A stretch of 64,000 bases of DNA from Plectosphaerella cucumerina (Eukaryota > Ascomycota > Sordariomycetes > Glomerellales > Plectosphaerellaceae). The position numbers and the translations under genes were made by a program. This document shows positions 30,698 through 40,854 of this stretch, one piece after another; within the stretch, counting starts at the first letter, position 1; each line of letters starts with the position of its first letter. Below the pieces are notes generated by a model. The model saw nothing but the letters and a program-made list of their open reading frames with translations. It was not told the DNA's origin and did no database searches. Where the stretch lies: contig JAGPXD010000003.1 in the NCBI GenBank assembly GCA_020746995.1, positions 5,580,001 through 5,644,000 on the forward strand, in the 5' to 3' direction.

Positions 30698-33112
30698 CTA
30701 AGCGCTCGGGGGGTGCTCTCCGTAGTGCGGCGGCCTTGCGGAGGTCGACGCGGTGCTGGCGCCTTGTGGTGTCGTCTGGGAGCTACCTGGCGTCGCGGCG
30801 TTCATGCCGAGGGGCGAGACGGTCGCGAAGGATGCGGTGCTCTGGACGGTCGGGTTGTAGCCTGCGACGATGACAGGAGTCTGCCGAGAGATACTTGCTG
30901 ACTGTGTCTGAGGATGCGTATAGACCGTCGGGGTGTTGGCACTTGCCGAGTAGGGTCCAAGAGGAGGGGGCGGGATGCCCGTATGCTGTACTGTTGGCAG
31001 AATGCCCGCCGGAAGGGATGCCGCGTTGTGGTGGGCGAACACGCCTCCGTGCTGGGTCATGTTGGCGAATGCCTGGGCAAACTGTGCTTGTGCCTGTGCC
31101 TGGTCCGGTCCCTCGTTGTCCATGGCCTCGAATGCTTCTTCCTCCTCAGTGCCCTCGATCTCATCATCTCCATATGAGCCATCAACAGCAAGGTTGCTGG
31201 GTGCCGTCAGTCTCGGGCCGTACGAGGTGCTTTGGTAGCGCAGATTCGCCCTCAACGACTCATACTCGGGAGATGAGTTGACGTATTCCCGGAGCCTGGT
31301 GACGCCGTTGCCGGAGAAGACACAGAAGACACCCCGCTGATGCTCGGTAAACTCTGTGATGTGGTTAGTATCGGTTGCCGCAACGCCTGTGACGAAGGAC
31401 TTACCAGCCGGAGGTGGTCGGCAGAATTCGTTGAACTCTTCTCTAAGGAACGCGGTAACGCCGGTGAGTGACAGGTGTGTCAGGCGGGGGCAGTAGTTGA
31501 GAAGACGGATGATGCTCTGTCGCGGGTTAGCTTGGTGCCAGGCACCCTGAAAGAATGGCTCATACCTTGAGAGTGAGGTGTGTGCAGTAGCTCAAGTGGA
31601 CGCGTTCAAGGCTCGAGGTGTAGTACTCGTCCCTGATGACGTTGCCGTGCTGGTCGCGGCGGTTCCTCGGGCGGTGGTTAGCGCGAGCGAGGGCGAAGAC
31701 GGAATGGTCGGTGATGTTGCTGCACTTGACGAGGCCGATGCGCTTCAACTTGGGCAGCGTCGCCAGGCGCATAACCGAGTCGTCCGTCAGCAGGGTGCAG
31801 CAGCCGAGATCGATGTATCGGATTCTGTTGCACTGGGCGACGAGCTTCTTAACCGCGTCGTCGGTGATGTTGCCGCAGTGGCCGAGGTGCAGGTAGTGAA
31901 GGTTCTTGCCGAGCTTGGAGATGGCGTGCACGGCAATGTCGGTGATGTTGCGGCATTTGGCGAGCACGAGGTTGCGCAAGCGGGGGGCGACGTCGATGAT
32001 CTTTTGCACGGCCGAGTCCGTCAGCCGCGCGCAGGATGTGAGGTCGAGGATCCGCAGGTGTTCGTAGGTCTTGTTTGCGGGAAGGGAGAGGAAGGCGGAG
32101 TCGTCGATGAGCTCGCAGCCGGCGAGACGAAGCTCGCGCAGCGCCTGGCCTTGGGCCATCAGGGCGGTGATGGGCTCGTTCTGAATGAGGTTGCACTGGT
32201 GCAGGTCGATCTCGAGGATGTTGGGGCAGTTCTCGGCGAAGGCCATGACGGCGTTGTCCTGAAGCTGTGCGCACTCATTGAGCTTGAGCTACGTAAAAGT
32301 CAGCGGTCGTGTCAGCTGGAAGGGGTACCACCTCGTGATCATACACGTTTGATGAACTTGCAGTTCTCCGCCAGCATAATCATGCTCTCGTTGGTGACGA
32401 GACGGCATCCGGAGATGTTGAGGCCCTGCAGCCTCTTACAGCTCTGGGCAATGGTGCGGATGGACACATCCGAGATGTTGTCGTCACCGGAGATGTCGAG
32501 GGCGAGCAGGTGGTTGCTGTTCTGGACGAGGGGCACGAGGCCTGAGTCTGTCAGGTTGCGGCAGTTTGTGAGGGTCAAGCGCTCGATCCTCTGGCACTTG
32601 GCAAGCGGGGCCACGCTCCCATCGTTGATCCTATCAGCCAGGGCGCTGGCAGCGAGGTTAAGGCGCTTGACAAACGTATGGTAGGCGAAGAAGGGATGGT
32701 CGAGGGCAAGGGTCTTGCAGATGTTTGTGTGGTTCCTCCAGGTGGTGCAGGCGGGACGGTGCCAGAGCAAGTCGACGGCGTTCTTAGCCCACCGCTTGCT
32801 GACGAGCATGCAGTGGAAGAGGTCGCCCGTGCTGCTCAGCTTTGCGAAGATGCTGATGAGGATCTCGCTGGGTAGGGCGCCGACGCCCGAAACGCACCAC
32901 TCGTCGTCGGTGACCTGCATATCTTCGATGTTTGGGACGCCGATGGACGACTCGGAGTCGTTGCCATGGTAGAAGTCGGACTCTTCGATGTCGGCAGGGG
33001 CGGGCGAGTTGGTAGACGAGGAGGAACGCGAGTCTTCGGGCTGATCGGCGGGTGCGCCGCCCGCTGCCTGACTGGCAGCGATGATGTCGAGGGACGGAGC
33101 CGGTCGCTCCAT
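30698..33112 (-). CDS. grr1: F-box/LRR protein GRR1, SCF ubiquitin ligase subunit
   Basis: Substrate-binding subunit of an SCF ubiquitin ligase that controls nutrient sensing, glucose repression and cell-cycle proteins. Four exons, 33112-32345, 32288-31566, 31516-31405 and 31353-30698, give 752 residues with all frames kept. After an acidic Ser-rich leader the F-box lies at about 78-122 (ALPSEILISIFAKLSSTGDL then FHCMLVSKRWAKNAVDLLW). Leucine-rich repeats of the Cys-containing type follow to about residue 520 (ERLTLTNCRNLTDSGLVPLV, ALDISGDDNISDVSIRTIA, YIDLGCCTLLTDDSVMRLA). The C-terminus is acidic then Q/P/S/T-rich and disordered. The fungal orthologue (grrA/GRR1) is required for normal development in several species; this is family knowledge, not visible here. 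Confidence 0.95.
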
Positions 33113-35282
33113 GCTGGGCGGAGGGCGCGTGCAACGAAGCACGGCGATGAAGGCGGATGCGCAGGTAAAACAAGATCAAGCCAAGTGGCAATCTGGTGGA
33201 GTTGAAGAGGCTTCAAGCCACGGGGCGTCGTCTTCGCGGGGGGGCGTGGTGGTGGCGGAGGATGGGAGTCGCGGATGGTCGGTCGGACGGTCGGGGGATT
33301 TGAGGGAGGGGTCGGTCGACGGTCGAGGGATGCGGCTGTTTCGGTAGGGAGATGCTGGCTGCACTTGAGCGACTGCAGAGTCTGTTGGAAGAGCGTCGAC
33401 GAGACGGACGACCGAAGGGAGGGATGGGCGCGGTGTTGTTTATGGGGGTGGTTGTGTCGAGGTTGACGAGGTGAAGTGAGGTGTGCAAGGAAGGGGAGTG
33501 CGGCAAGGCGGCGGATTCCAACGACCAGTGGGTTTGGGATGAGTGCAGCGCACGGGAGTCGACCCCAGTCAGGGCGTGCCAGCCAGCGTGGGCAGGCGCC
33601 ATGTGCCTCCAGCGGGTGGGGCGGGGCACCTGCCTTCAGCCTCGCTGGGTGGTCATCGCGCTGCATTTGTGTGCGTGAGGTACCGATACCGTAGCGCTGG
33701 TATGTTTCAGGCGCGTGGCCAGGTGTCAATACCGGTCTTTTCATCGTATCGGCGTCAAGTTGATCGGTCAACACACTGGAAGTACGGTTCAAGCCAAACA
33801 TCAAAGTCTGCCTGCCTGGTGTCTGATCTAACGGTGGTCAAGTTGCTTGGTGTGTGCAGCATTCAGGCACCTGAATCTCCAGGCTGGCTCACAATTCTGG
33901 CCGAGGCAACAGAGGGTGGCCTGAACACCTCATTGATACTCAAATTTTACATCTTGATCCATCTAGAATCATCTTCAGACTCAACTCAGCTGCTCGTGCC
34001 TCTCTCTCTCTTGTTGCGTCGCGCCCAGTCAGCAGGGTTCGAACCCCGCCAAATGTGATGAGGCCCGGGCGCGCCCTGCCAGTCGTCACCGGAGAGGACT
34101 GGGCTTTGCTCACTGCAGGTTGCCCGGGCTCCGGTTGGGCTGGATTTGTCATTCCAGACCAGCCCAGTCCGCAGGCCAGACTCAAAAGTCTCTCACCTGG
34201 CTCAGACATTCAGACACGCAGAACGACGCACATGGCCAACAGGTGTCACCCGCCTTTGTTTTCGCATCCGACCTGATGCCCCCGCAACGCAGAACCATCA
34301 CCGCTCCCGGCGACTGGGAATGATCTGGACCAGCTCGCCCTAGAAAGCCCCCAGGCCCCCCAGCCAGCGATCATCGGGACCCCCGGGCTTCCAGACTCTG
34401 CGGGGGGCCCGTGCATCCAGGTCTTGACCCATCTCCCGTGCCCTCCTTGCCGCCATTGTGACGGACGCCCAGCTTGCTCTTGGGTTCCCGTTCAGTTGAC
34501 CGCATGAAGCTCCCCCCTGGTTAGGTGTCGCGAGCTCCTTCGCCATCACACCGTTGTGTCAAGCACTTATGCCCCCATCATCAAGTTATGCGCCAACCAG
34601 GCGCGGTTCAGCGAGTGGATGAATCCATCAACTCCAGACTAGGAGGCCAGTCCCTGTTTCATCGGGAGAAAAAGAAACTGCGCCATCCCATCGTCTTCTC
34701 ATCTTGAGACCGACCGCTTGGATACACGCTGGAAGCCCCAGGCATCCAGGCCGAGCCGAAGGGTAGCTTCATCAAGGTAATGTCGACAGGTATTTGACAT
34801 GCACTAAAGAAGCAGCCATGGCCACGAAACATGGAAATGGCATCATGCAGGACGGCCGCTCCCGAAATTTAGCAATTCCCATCACGGTCCGTGGCGGGGA
34901 CCCTTGCTCTACAGCACCCCGTGCCGGCGCCGCCAACAGCTGACGCCGTCACGTCCAAGCGCCCGGCCAGAGCACGAGCCACAAATCACGTGCTTCTCGA
35001 CGTCATCCGAGACCGTTCGGCGCTTCAGCATTTTCGGGGCAGCTCGTCGGACGATTTCTCCACGGCCTCGATTAGCAACAACCCTGCATCGTGCATCCGT
35101 GGCGCAAGGACATCACCAAAGGGCAACTGCATTCCGCCCTCTGTCCGATCGCACCTTGACCGCCAAACAAGCTTCGATCCAACTCGGCGTCTTTCCCTAC
35201 CACTCGTCGAGCTCTCTGCACGCACCTCTGGCGGTCTCCGCCTCCGACAAACTTCCCGGCGTCACCACCTCCCGTAGACACA
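33113..35282. other. Intergenic, divergent: GRR1 and AIM18-like promoters
   Basis: About 2.2 kb between divergently transcribed genes. The stretch next to GRR1 is CT/GA-rich on the coding strand, typical of fungal leaders. No gene is supported; the many short open frames are antisense or low complexity. I see no tRNA. Confidence 0.55.
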
Positions 35283-36449
35283 ATGTTCAAGCCATCAACC
35301 CTCCGAACTCTCCCCCGTGGCCTCCGCGCCCCTCGGGCCCCTCAGCGGACTTTCGTCAGTTCCCGATCATTGAACGGCCGGCCCCACGAGCGCTTCGACA
35401 TCAACAGCCTGTCCCGCAACCGCAACGACTACGACCGGGACCGGACATACTTCCTCGCCGCCGGCGCTATTGCAGGCTTCATTGGCATCGCCGTTACGGG
35501 CACCAAGCTCTACCAGACCATCCAGGCGCAGAACAAGAAGAAGGGGGCGGATGGCAGCAGCAGCAGCAGCTTGCAGCTTGACTCGGCCGCGCCCGCAGAG
35601 CAGTTCGTCACCGAGGCCGGAGCAAAGCGAAAGGTCGTCATCCACGACAAGGACGGCCAGGAGCTTGTCCCTACAGGAAACAAGACTGTCCCCGAGTTCC
35701 CGCGACTGCTGGAGCTCGACCCATCCACGCCCGCGAGCGATGCGGCATCACCTCACGACCCCCTGACGGCAAGCATCGTCGATCCATCAGGCGTTGAATA
35801 CACCCTCGTCGGCGTCGGCACGCGCACCGTGACTATCTTCGGTATTCACGTCTACGTCGTCGGCTACTACATTGCCACCGCCGACGTGGCCAAGCTGCAG
35901 AAGCACCTGGTCAAGAAGGTCAACCCCATCGCCACGACCCTCGTCCCCGGGGAGCGGGACGACCTGCGCAAGGCCCTCCTGGACCCCAAGGAGAGCGAGG
36001 AGGAGTGGACGGCGCTGCTGCGCGATTTGCGGTGCCGCAGCGCTTTCCGCATCATCCCCGTGCGCAACACCGACTTCCACCACCTCCGCGACGGCTTCGT
36101 GCGTGCCATCACGGCCCGCTCGTCGCTTGATAAGCCGGCGTACGGTGATGATGCCTTTGGTGAGGCCATGGTGCAGTTCCGCGCCATTTTCAATAGGGGC
36201 AAGATCCCCAGCCACAAGGAGCTCATCATGAGCCGGGATGCCTCGGGCGCCCTGGAGGTGCTGTATGGCGAGGATGGCAAGCGGAAGTTGCTGGGGCGCG
36301 TTGAAGACGAGCGCGTTTCGCGGCTGTTGTGGCTGAACTGGCTGGCCGGTAGCAACGTGGCGTCGGCTGAAGCACAGGCGAGCATCATCAACGGCGTTAT
36401 GGAGTTTGTGGAGCGGCCAGTGGGTACCGTCGCGGCGCAGGTGGTGTAG
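35283..36449 (+). CDS. AIM18/AIM46-like mitochondrial protein with chalcone-isomerase fold
   Basis: Single exon of 388 residues. The N-terminus (MFKPSTLRTLPRGLRAPRAP then QRTFVSSRSL) is Arg/Ser-rich and lacks acidic residues, so it should be a mitochondrial presequence. One membrane helix follows (YFLAAGAIAGFIGIAVTGTK, about 57-80). The chalcone-isomerase-like domain spans about 160-385, with EYTLVGVGTRTVTIFGIHVY, VVGYYIATADV, FRIIPVRNTDFHHLRDGFVR and SRLLWLNWLAGSNVASAEA. This is the family of yeast Aim18 and Aim46 (inner mitochondrial membrane, haem-binding in recent work), not plant flavonoid enzymes. The start is the first ATG, with context CACAATG. Confidence 0.92.
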   Translation: MFKPSTLRTLPRGLRAPRAPQRTFVSSRSLNGRPHERFDINSLSRNRNDYDRDRTYFLAAGAIAGFIGIAVTGTKLYQTIQAQNKKKGADGSSSSSLQLDSAAPAEQFVTEAGAKRKVVIHDKDGQELVPTGNKTVPEFPRLLELDPSTPASDAASPHDPLTASIVDPSGVEYTLVGVGTRTVTIFGIHVYVVGYYIATADVAKLQKHLVKKVNPIATTLVPGERDDLRKALLDPKESEEEWTALLRDLRCRSAFRIIPVRNTDFHHLRDGFVRAITARSSLDKPAYGDDAFGEAMVQFRAIFNRGKIPSHKELIMSRDASGALEVLYGEDGKRKLLGRVEDERVSRLLWLNWLAGSNVASAEAQASIINGVMEFVERPVGTVAAQVV

Positions 36450-36694
36450 GAAGGCTGAGACGTAGAGCATGTACAATGTACGATATAACGCCCCTCACAG
36501 GTGTGGCAGCGGGCAATGTAAAATTGATCGAATGTATCATATTGAACACCTCATCACACACCGTCTATAATCGCAGCGCCATGCCGCCCGAATCCTACAC
36601 GTGCTTCATGCCTGAGGGGCATCTCACAGCCTGGCTCTTTGCCATCATCAGCGGCGATGCACCGCGATGCGGGCGATCCTTGGGTGAGTTTGTC

Positions 36695-37112
36695 TTACGC
36701 CTTGATGGCGCCGACCTCCTGGAGCAGAGGCTCGAGCTTGTCGGTGGACAGCAGGGTCTGGAGGTCCGAGTTGCCGCCAATGTGCTTCTGGCCGATGTAG
36801 ATGTTGGGAACGGTGCGCTGGCCCGAAATTGCCTGGAGAGCGTCCTGCAGGGCGGCGCCGTCGTCTGTGAATCGTTAGCACTTGCACTCATCCAGTCTTG
36901 CGAAGAAACGTACCCCGCTGGTCGAGCTCGATGGCCTCGTAGGCGGTCCTAAGGCCGTCGAGAGCCTGCTTTGCCTGGCGGCAGTAGGGGCAGTAGGACT
37001 TTGAGAAGACGATGACGCGGTTGTCGTCAATATACTTCTGGACGGTTTCCTTGGCCTGAGACATGTTGATGGGCGGTGCTGAGGAGAATAGGCGGCGGAA
37101 GAAGGTGGACAT
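36695..37112 (-). CDS. Dithiol glutaredoxin (CPYC)
   Basis: Small thiol-disulfide oxidoreductase that uses glutathione. Two exons, 37112-36914 and 36864-36695, give 122 residues; the intron is phase 1. The active site is C41-P-Y-C44 in VIVFSKSYCPYCRQAKQAL. The glutathione-binding elements TVPNIYIGQKHIGGNSDLQT are in exon 2. A second in-frame ATG at 37064 (MSQAKETVQKY) would remove a 16-residue basic, hydrophobic leader (MSTFFRRLFSSAPPIN). The long form looks mitochondrial and the short form cytosolic, the arrangement known for yeast Grx2. The assignment is firm; dual targeting is inference. Confidence 0.95.
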
Positions 37113-38384
37113 GAGGTTGTTGTGGTGTGTGAGTGAGAGGAGATGATGAGGGGCGGGGTGACGTCGAGGTTTTATGAGGCTGCGCAGTACAATTCGCCGT
37201 TAGTGACGAAACGGTTCCAGGCCGAGGCGCGGGCGGGGGATTTGTCAGGAGCGAAAAGGGGAGAAGTCAATTGCGCAATCGGGGCGAGGGAGGCTCGGGG
37301 TGCTGAGCGAATGGGAGGCCAGGGCGGCGGAAGTCCGGGGCCGAGGGGGGAGGAATGAGGGACTGGACTCACGGGTTTGATGATTACTGAGGATTTGTGG
37401 TGGTGATTGAGGCTCTGGACTGCGATGGAAGATGCGACGGGATTTGGTCAAAAGTGGTCGTTGTGGCAGATCGGTCGCGAGATTGAGTTCTGATCGTGAT
37501 GATGTAAGAAATCTCTACTTCCCGGCTTGGCCTGGGCCCGCGGGTTAGGTGAGTCGGCGCTCGGTCGGCATTTCAGGCCGGGGCCGCACCGTGACGGTAT
37601 TTGGAATTGATGGCCCGAGGCACGGCACGGACAAAACGGGCATGATAGTGGCCGTCACTTCTTACAAGTGAATGAGGGATAAAAGAGGTTTTGAATGGAT
37701 TGGCTTTGCTTTCCATCACCAAACATCTGCTCCGGCACCCCTCCCTCAACTGGCTGGTCTTGTTAAGGTAGTCGATGGTTGCCATTTGTCGCATTTCACC
37801 CAACTAGACCAGTCAACATCACAGGTCTTTCGACGCCTCATGTCTCAGTAGTCTGATCGAAACAACAGCTATTGAATGAGAAGCTAACAAGTATGTAAAT
37901 CATCTACTCAGCCAGCCCAATCGATATGCTGAGCCAAGCATCACAGCAGCGTCCCGCGATTTTATGTAGAAACCTGGGTTGCCGACTCAGTGTACAGAGA
38001 ACTGCCATTGCGTTCAGATGCCGGACATGAGATGGAACAGCAACGTGCCACGCCACTGGAGCCAGTGCTATTGCCCTGGTGCTGAAAGTGGCCAGAAGCA
38101 AGCTCTGCAAGACCCCAATGAGCTGATGTTTTGTCACGAAATGACACACGTCAGGCAGCGAGTGTTCTGTTCCATGGTTTGGGCCGAGAGATTACCTAGT
38201 CCTTAGGTAACCCGAGTCTCGGCAGTCAGCGTCAGGCAACGAGGCATACGTCGAGTCGAGGCGGTGTATCGCCGACATCCTGAAGTCCGAATGATGAAGG
38301 CAGTGAGCATCACTTGTCAATCCAGATGAAATGGGGGTTGATGGGATCTTGAGATGCTCTTGACTCTGGACATCGTTTCACATG
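37113..38384. other. Intergenic, left part of 2.3-kb gap
   Basis: Glutaredoxin promoter on the left. No gene is supported. A small palindrome near 38192-38210 is listed separately. Confidence 0.5.
38192..38210. repeat. Palindrome TTACCTA-N5-TAGGTAA
   Basis: Perfect 7-bp arms with spacer GTCCT. It could be a small hairpin or a dimeric site. Confidence 0.5.
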
Positions 38385-39445
38385 AATCCCTGGCCTAGAA
38401 CCTAACCTGGAAGCCACCTGGAGGTTCTAGCGCCTGCCACCCCCCGTCGCCAGCCGGTCACGTTTCCATCCCACAGGGTCCATCGTCTCCACTTTAAAGC
38501 CTGGACCACAGAAATATCACTGGACCGAACCCCTGCAACTGCAACTGCACTTTTCCCTGCCCGCCGCCCTTTGCCACTTCTCGTACGTGTCAACCACCAC
38601 CAAAACCTCGAATCCACTCTACCACACTCTGTCCCCCGTCTCTGGACACGGCGCACATCTCCGACAAACACGTCGATTCGCTCCTTTTCGCCATCTCCCG
38701 CCTTCAACCCCGAGATCCCTTCGCCTCATCTGAACCACGATCGGCAAGCATCCGCCCATCCTGCCCGACCGAGCCCCAAGCGAATCTGCACCTCCAAAAC
38801 CAACCATCACCGACAGCCCACGTACTGTACGTCTCTGGCTCTGCACTCCGCCAGCTGGCCTCGCTTCCTGCGGTCGCCATTCGTCCTCCTGCCCCCATAT
38901 CAGCCCACGCGCATATTCCCCCTCTTCATCCCCAGGTCGTCGTTGGCCTTGAAGCGTGCAGGTCACTGCATCGCATCCCCAGGATCCCACCCCGTCGCTG
39001 ACACCATATTCCCGTTTCTTTTAGCAGGGCTCCTCGCTTCGCCCGCGCTACCGCTCGTAGCCCGCTCGCTCGTCCCGCACTACCGCCTCACTCGGTGCCC
39101 TCGCTGCCTCGCCCACCGCTCCGACCCTTGTCCCCGGACAAAATCACCGCCGATCCTCCTGGCATCGTCACTCCCGAGCCGCCGGCGAAAAATCGTCCCT
39201 TCTTCCCACCCCGCCGCTCCAAAACCTGGAAAGCCCGCCGACCACGCCCACCCCCGGGAACCGCACGAGTCGAGCAACCCTCCTTCCCCCGGCCGAACAG
39301 TGACGCAACGCGAGCCGCTGCGTGGCCAACGAGCGCCTCACATTTCTATCACTCGCCCCCCTGACAATCGTCACCAACACCCTTCGAACCATCGCAGCCC
39401 CGGCGTCCTTGCCTCAAAGGACCGCTGGCCCTCCGCTTCGCCAAG
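38385..39445 (+). promoter_or_regulatory. AUG-free leader of the BAG-domain gene, with a likely 5' UTR intron
   Basis: Reading the plus strand base by base I find no ATG from 38385 to 39664. A strong acceptor is present: branch-like CTGAC at 38998-39002, then a pyrimidine tract and TTTTAGCAG ending at 39027. A GTACGT donor lies at 38827, giving a plausible 201-bp leader intron. The in-frame stop nearest the BAG frame is TGA at 39362-39364, so the coding frame is open from 39365. Confidence 0.6.
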
Positions 39446-40579
39446 GTGGCTTCCGATCTCCCCCTCGTGGCATCCCCCGGCGCCCTCGCCAACATCACCG
39501 CCCTCCTCCCGCCATCGCTGCAGTCCGCCGTCGACCGCTCCCTGACCACAATCGCGGCCACCCTCGCAGACTCTTCACAATACATCGCCGACACCCTCGG
39601 CGTCGACCCAAACCTCGTCCTCTACTCGACAATCGGCTGCCTGCTGCTTGCAGTCCCCCTCGTCATGTCCCGATACGGCTGGTCGTCCATCACCTCGCCG
39701 TATGGCCCCTCCTCGGCCGGCGGCGTGCCCAACATTACCAACGATGACTTCAGCTACATCACCTCCGAGGACCTCCAGGACCCCCTCAGCTCGGGCCGCC
39801 AGACGAGATACTACACCCGCACCGAGCGGCCTCCCCCCGCGCCCGAGGACGACATTCTTATCCTCAAGAACAAGGGCGCCAACTACCCCGCCCACTTCCC
39901 CGCCTACTCTATCGGCGACGGCAAGCTGCGTGTCAGCGACATCCGCAACAGGATAGCCGTCGAGCTCGACATCTCGGACCGCCGCGCCCGCCGCGCAAAG
40001 ATCCTCTATAAGGGCCGCCAGCTCAAGGAGCCTGCCGCCCCCGTACGCGACTACGGCGTCAAGAACAAGAGCGAGATCATGATCGTCGTCCCCGACAGCG
40101 GCGCCAGCGAGAGCAGCTCCGTCACCGACGAGGAGATGGTCATCGTCGCCGAGGAGGACACGGGTCCCAGCGACGCCAAGAAGCGCCGCAACAAGAAGAA
40201 GTCTAAGAAGGGCAAGCGCTCGCCCCGCGACGACGACAGCGGCTCCAACAACTCATCCCTCCCCGCCCAGGGCTCCGACTTCCCCGGCCCCTCGTCCAAC
40301 CCTGCCGCCCTGGCCAAGCTCAGGGAGATCGACGCCGACTTCATGGCCACCCTCTACCCCATGGCCCAGGACTTCATCGCCCGCCCGCCCACCGACCCCA
40401 AGAAGCTCGTCGACGAGCACCGCCGGATATCCGAGACCACCATGCAGAACGTCCTGCTAAAACTCGACGCCGTCGAGCCCAACGGCGACCAAGAAACCCG
40501 CATGAGGCGCAAGGAGCTGGTCCAGAAGGTCCAGAACACCCTCAAGGACCTCGACGACGCCAAGGCCCGCGTGGCCTAG
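39446..40579 (+). CDS. BAG-domain Hsp70 co-chaperone, membrane-anchored, putative non-AUG start
   Basis: Nucleotide-exchange co-chaperone of Hsp70. The open frame runs 39365-40579 without an intron. The first ATG is at 39665, after a hydrophobic segment. I set the start at GTG 39446, which has A at -3 and G at +4 (CCAAGGTGGCT); this is inference. From there 377 residues are read. TM-like LVLYSTIGCLLLAVPLVM lies at about 57-74, as in Snl1-type BAG proteins. A ubiquitin-like region (about 160-215) has KLRVSDIRNRIAVELDIS and AKILYKGRQLKEP. A Lys-rich nuclear-signal-like stretch (KKRRNKKKSKKGKR) follows. The BAG domain is at about 290-375: LAKLREIDADFMATLYPMAQ, then VQKVQNTLKDLDDAKARVA. Starting at AUG 39665 would give a 304-residue protein without the anchor. 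The alternative is an unseen distant first exon. Confidence 0.8.
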   Translation: MASDLPLVASPGALANITALLPPSLQSAVDRSLTTIAATLADSSQYIADTLGVDPNLVLYSTIGCLLLAVPLVMSRYGWSSITSPYGPSSAGGVPNITNDDFSYITSEDLQDPLSSGRQTRYYTRTERPPPAPEDDILILKNKGANYPAHFPAYSIGDGKLRVSDIRNRIAVELDISDRRARRAKILYKGRQLKEPAAPVRDYGVKNKSEIMIVVPDSGASESSSVTDEEMVIVAEEDTGPSDAKKRRNKKKSKKGKRSPRDDDSGSNNSSLPAQGSDFPGPSSNPAALAKLREIDADFMATLYPMAQDFIARPPTDPKKLVDEHRRISETTMQNVLLKLDAVEPNGDQETRMRRKELVQKVQNTLKDLDDAKARVA

Positions 40580-40854
40580 ATTAAAAGGGCAGCCTGCCTT
40601 GGATGATACGTTTGGCGCAACGAAGCGCCCATCTTTTTTTTTCTCTGCGAAGCGTGCACAGCGCCACGCCCTGTTTCACAGCATGTAGACTTCATAGCGA
40701 GAAGGGTCGGATCTCGTCGCTCGGCCTCGGCCGCATCATGATGACGGCTTTCTGTAGAACAGGTACATAATTGCTCCGAATGGACGGCGTTCAGGCTCAT
40801 CGATGAAATGACGCTACTCACATACTGTAAACAAACAATCGCTCATACAACAAC

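Noticed and set aside
34030..34056. GGTTCGAACCCC resembling a tRNA B box
   Set aside because: I could not find a matching acceptor stem, A box or anticodon arm on either strand at the right distance.
38571..39545. A long plus-strand frame in the leader of the BAG gene
   Set aside because: It has no ATG, is Pro/Ser/Arg-rich from C-rich DNA, and overlaps the BAG frame in another phase.
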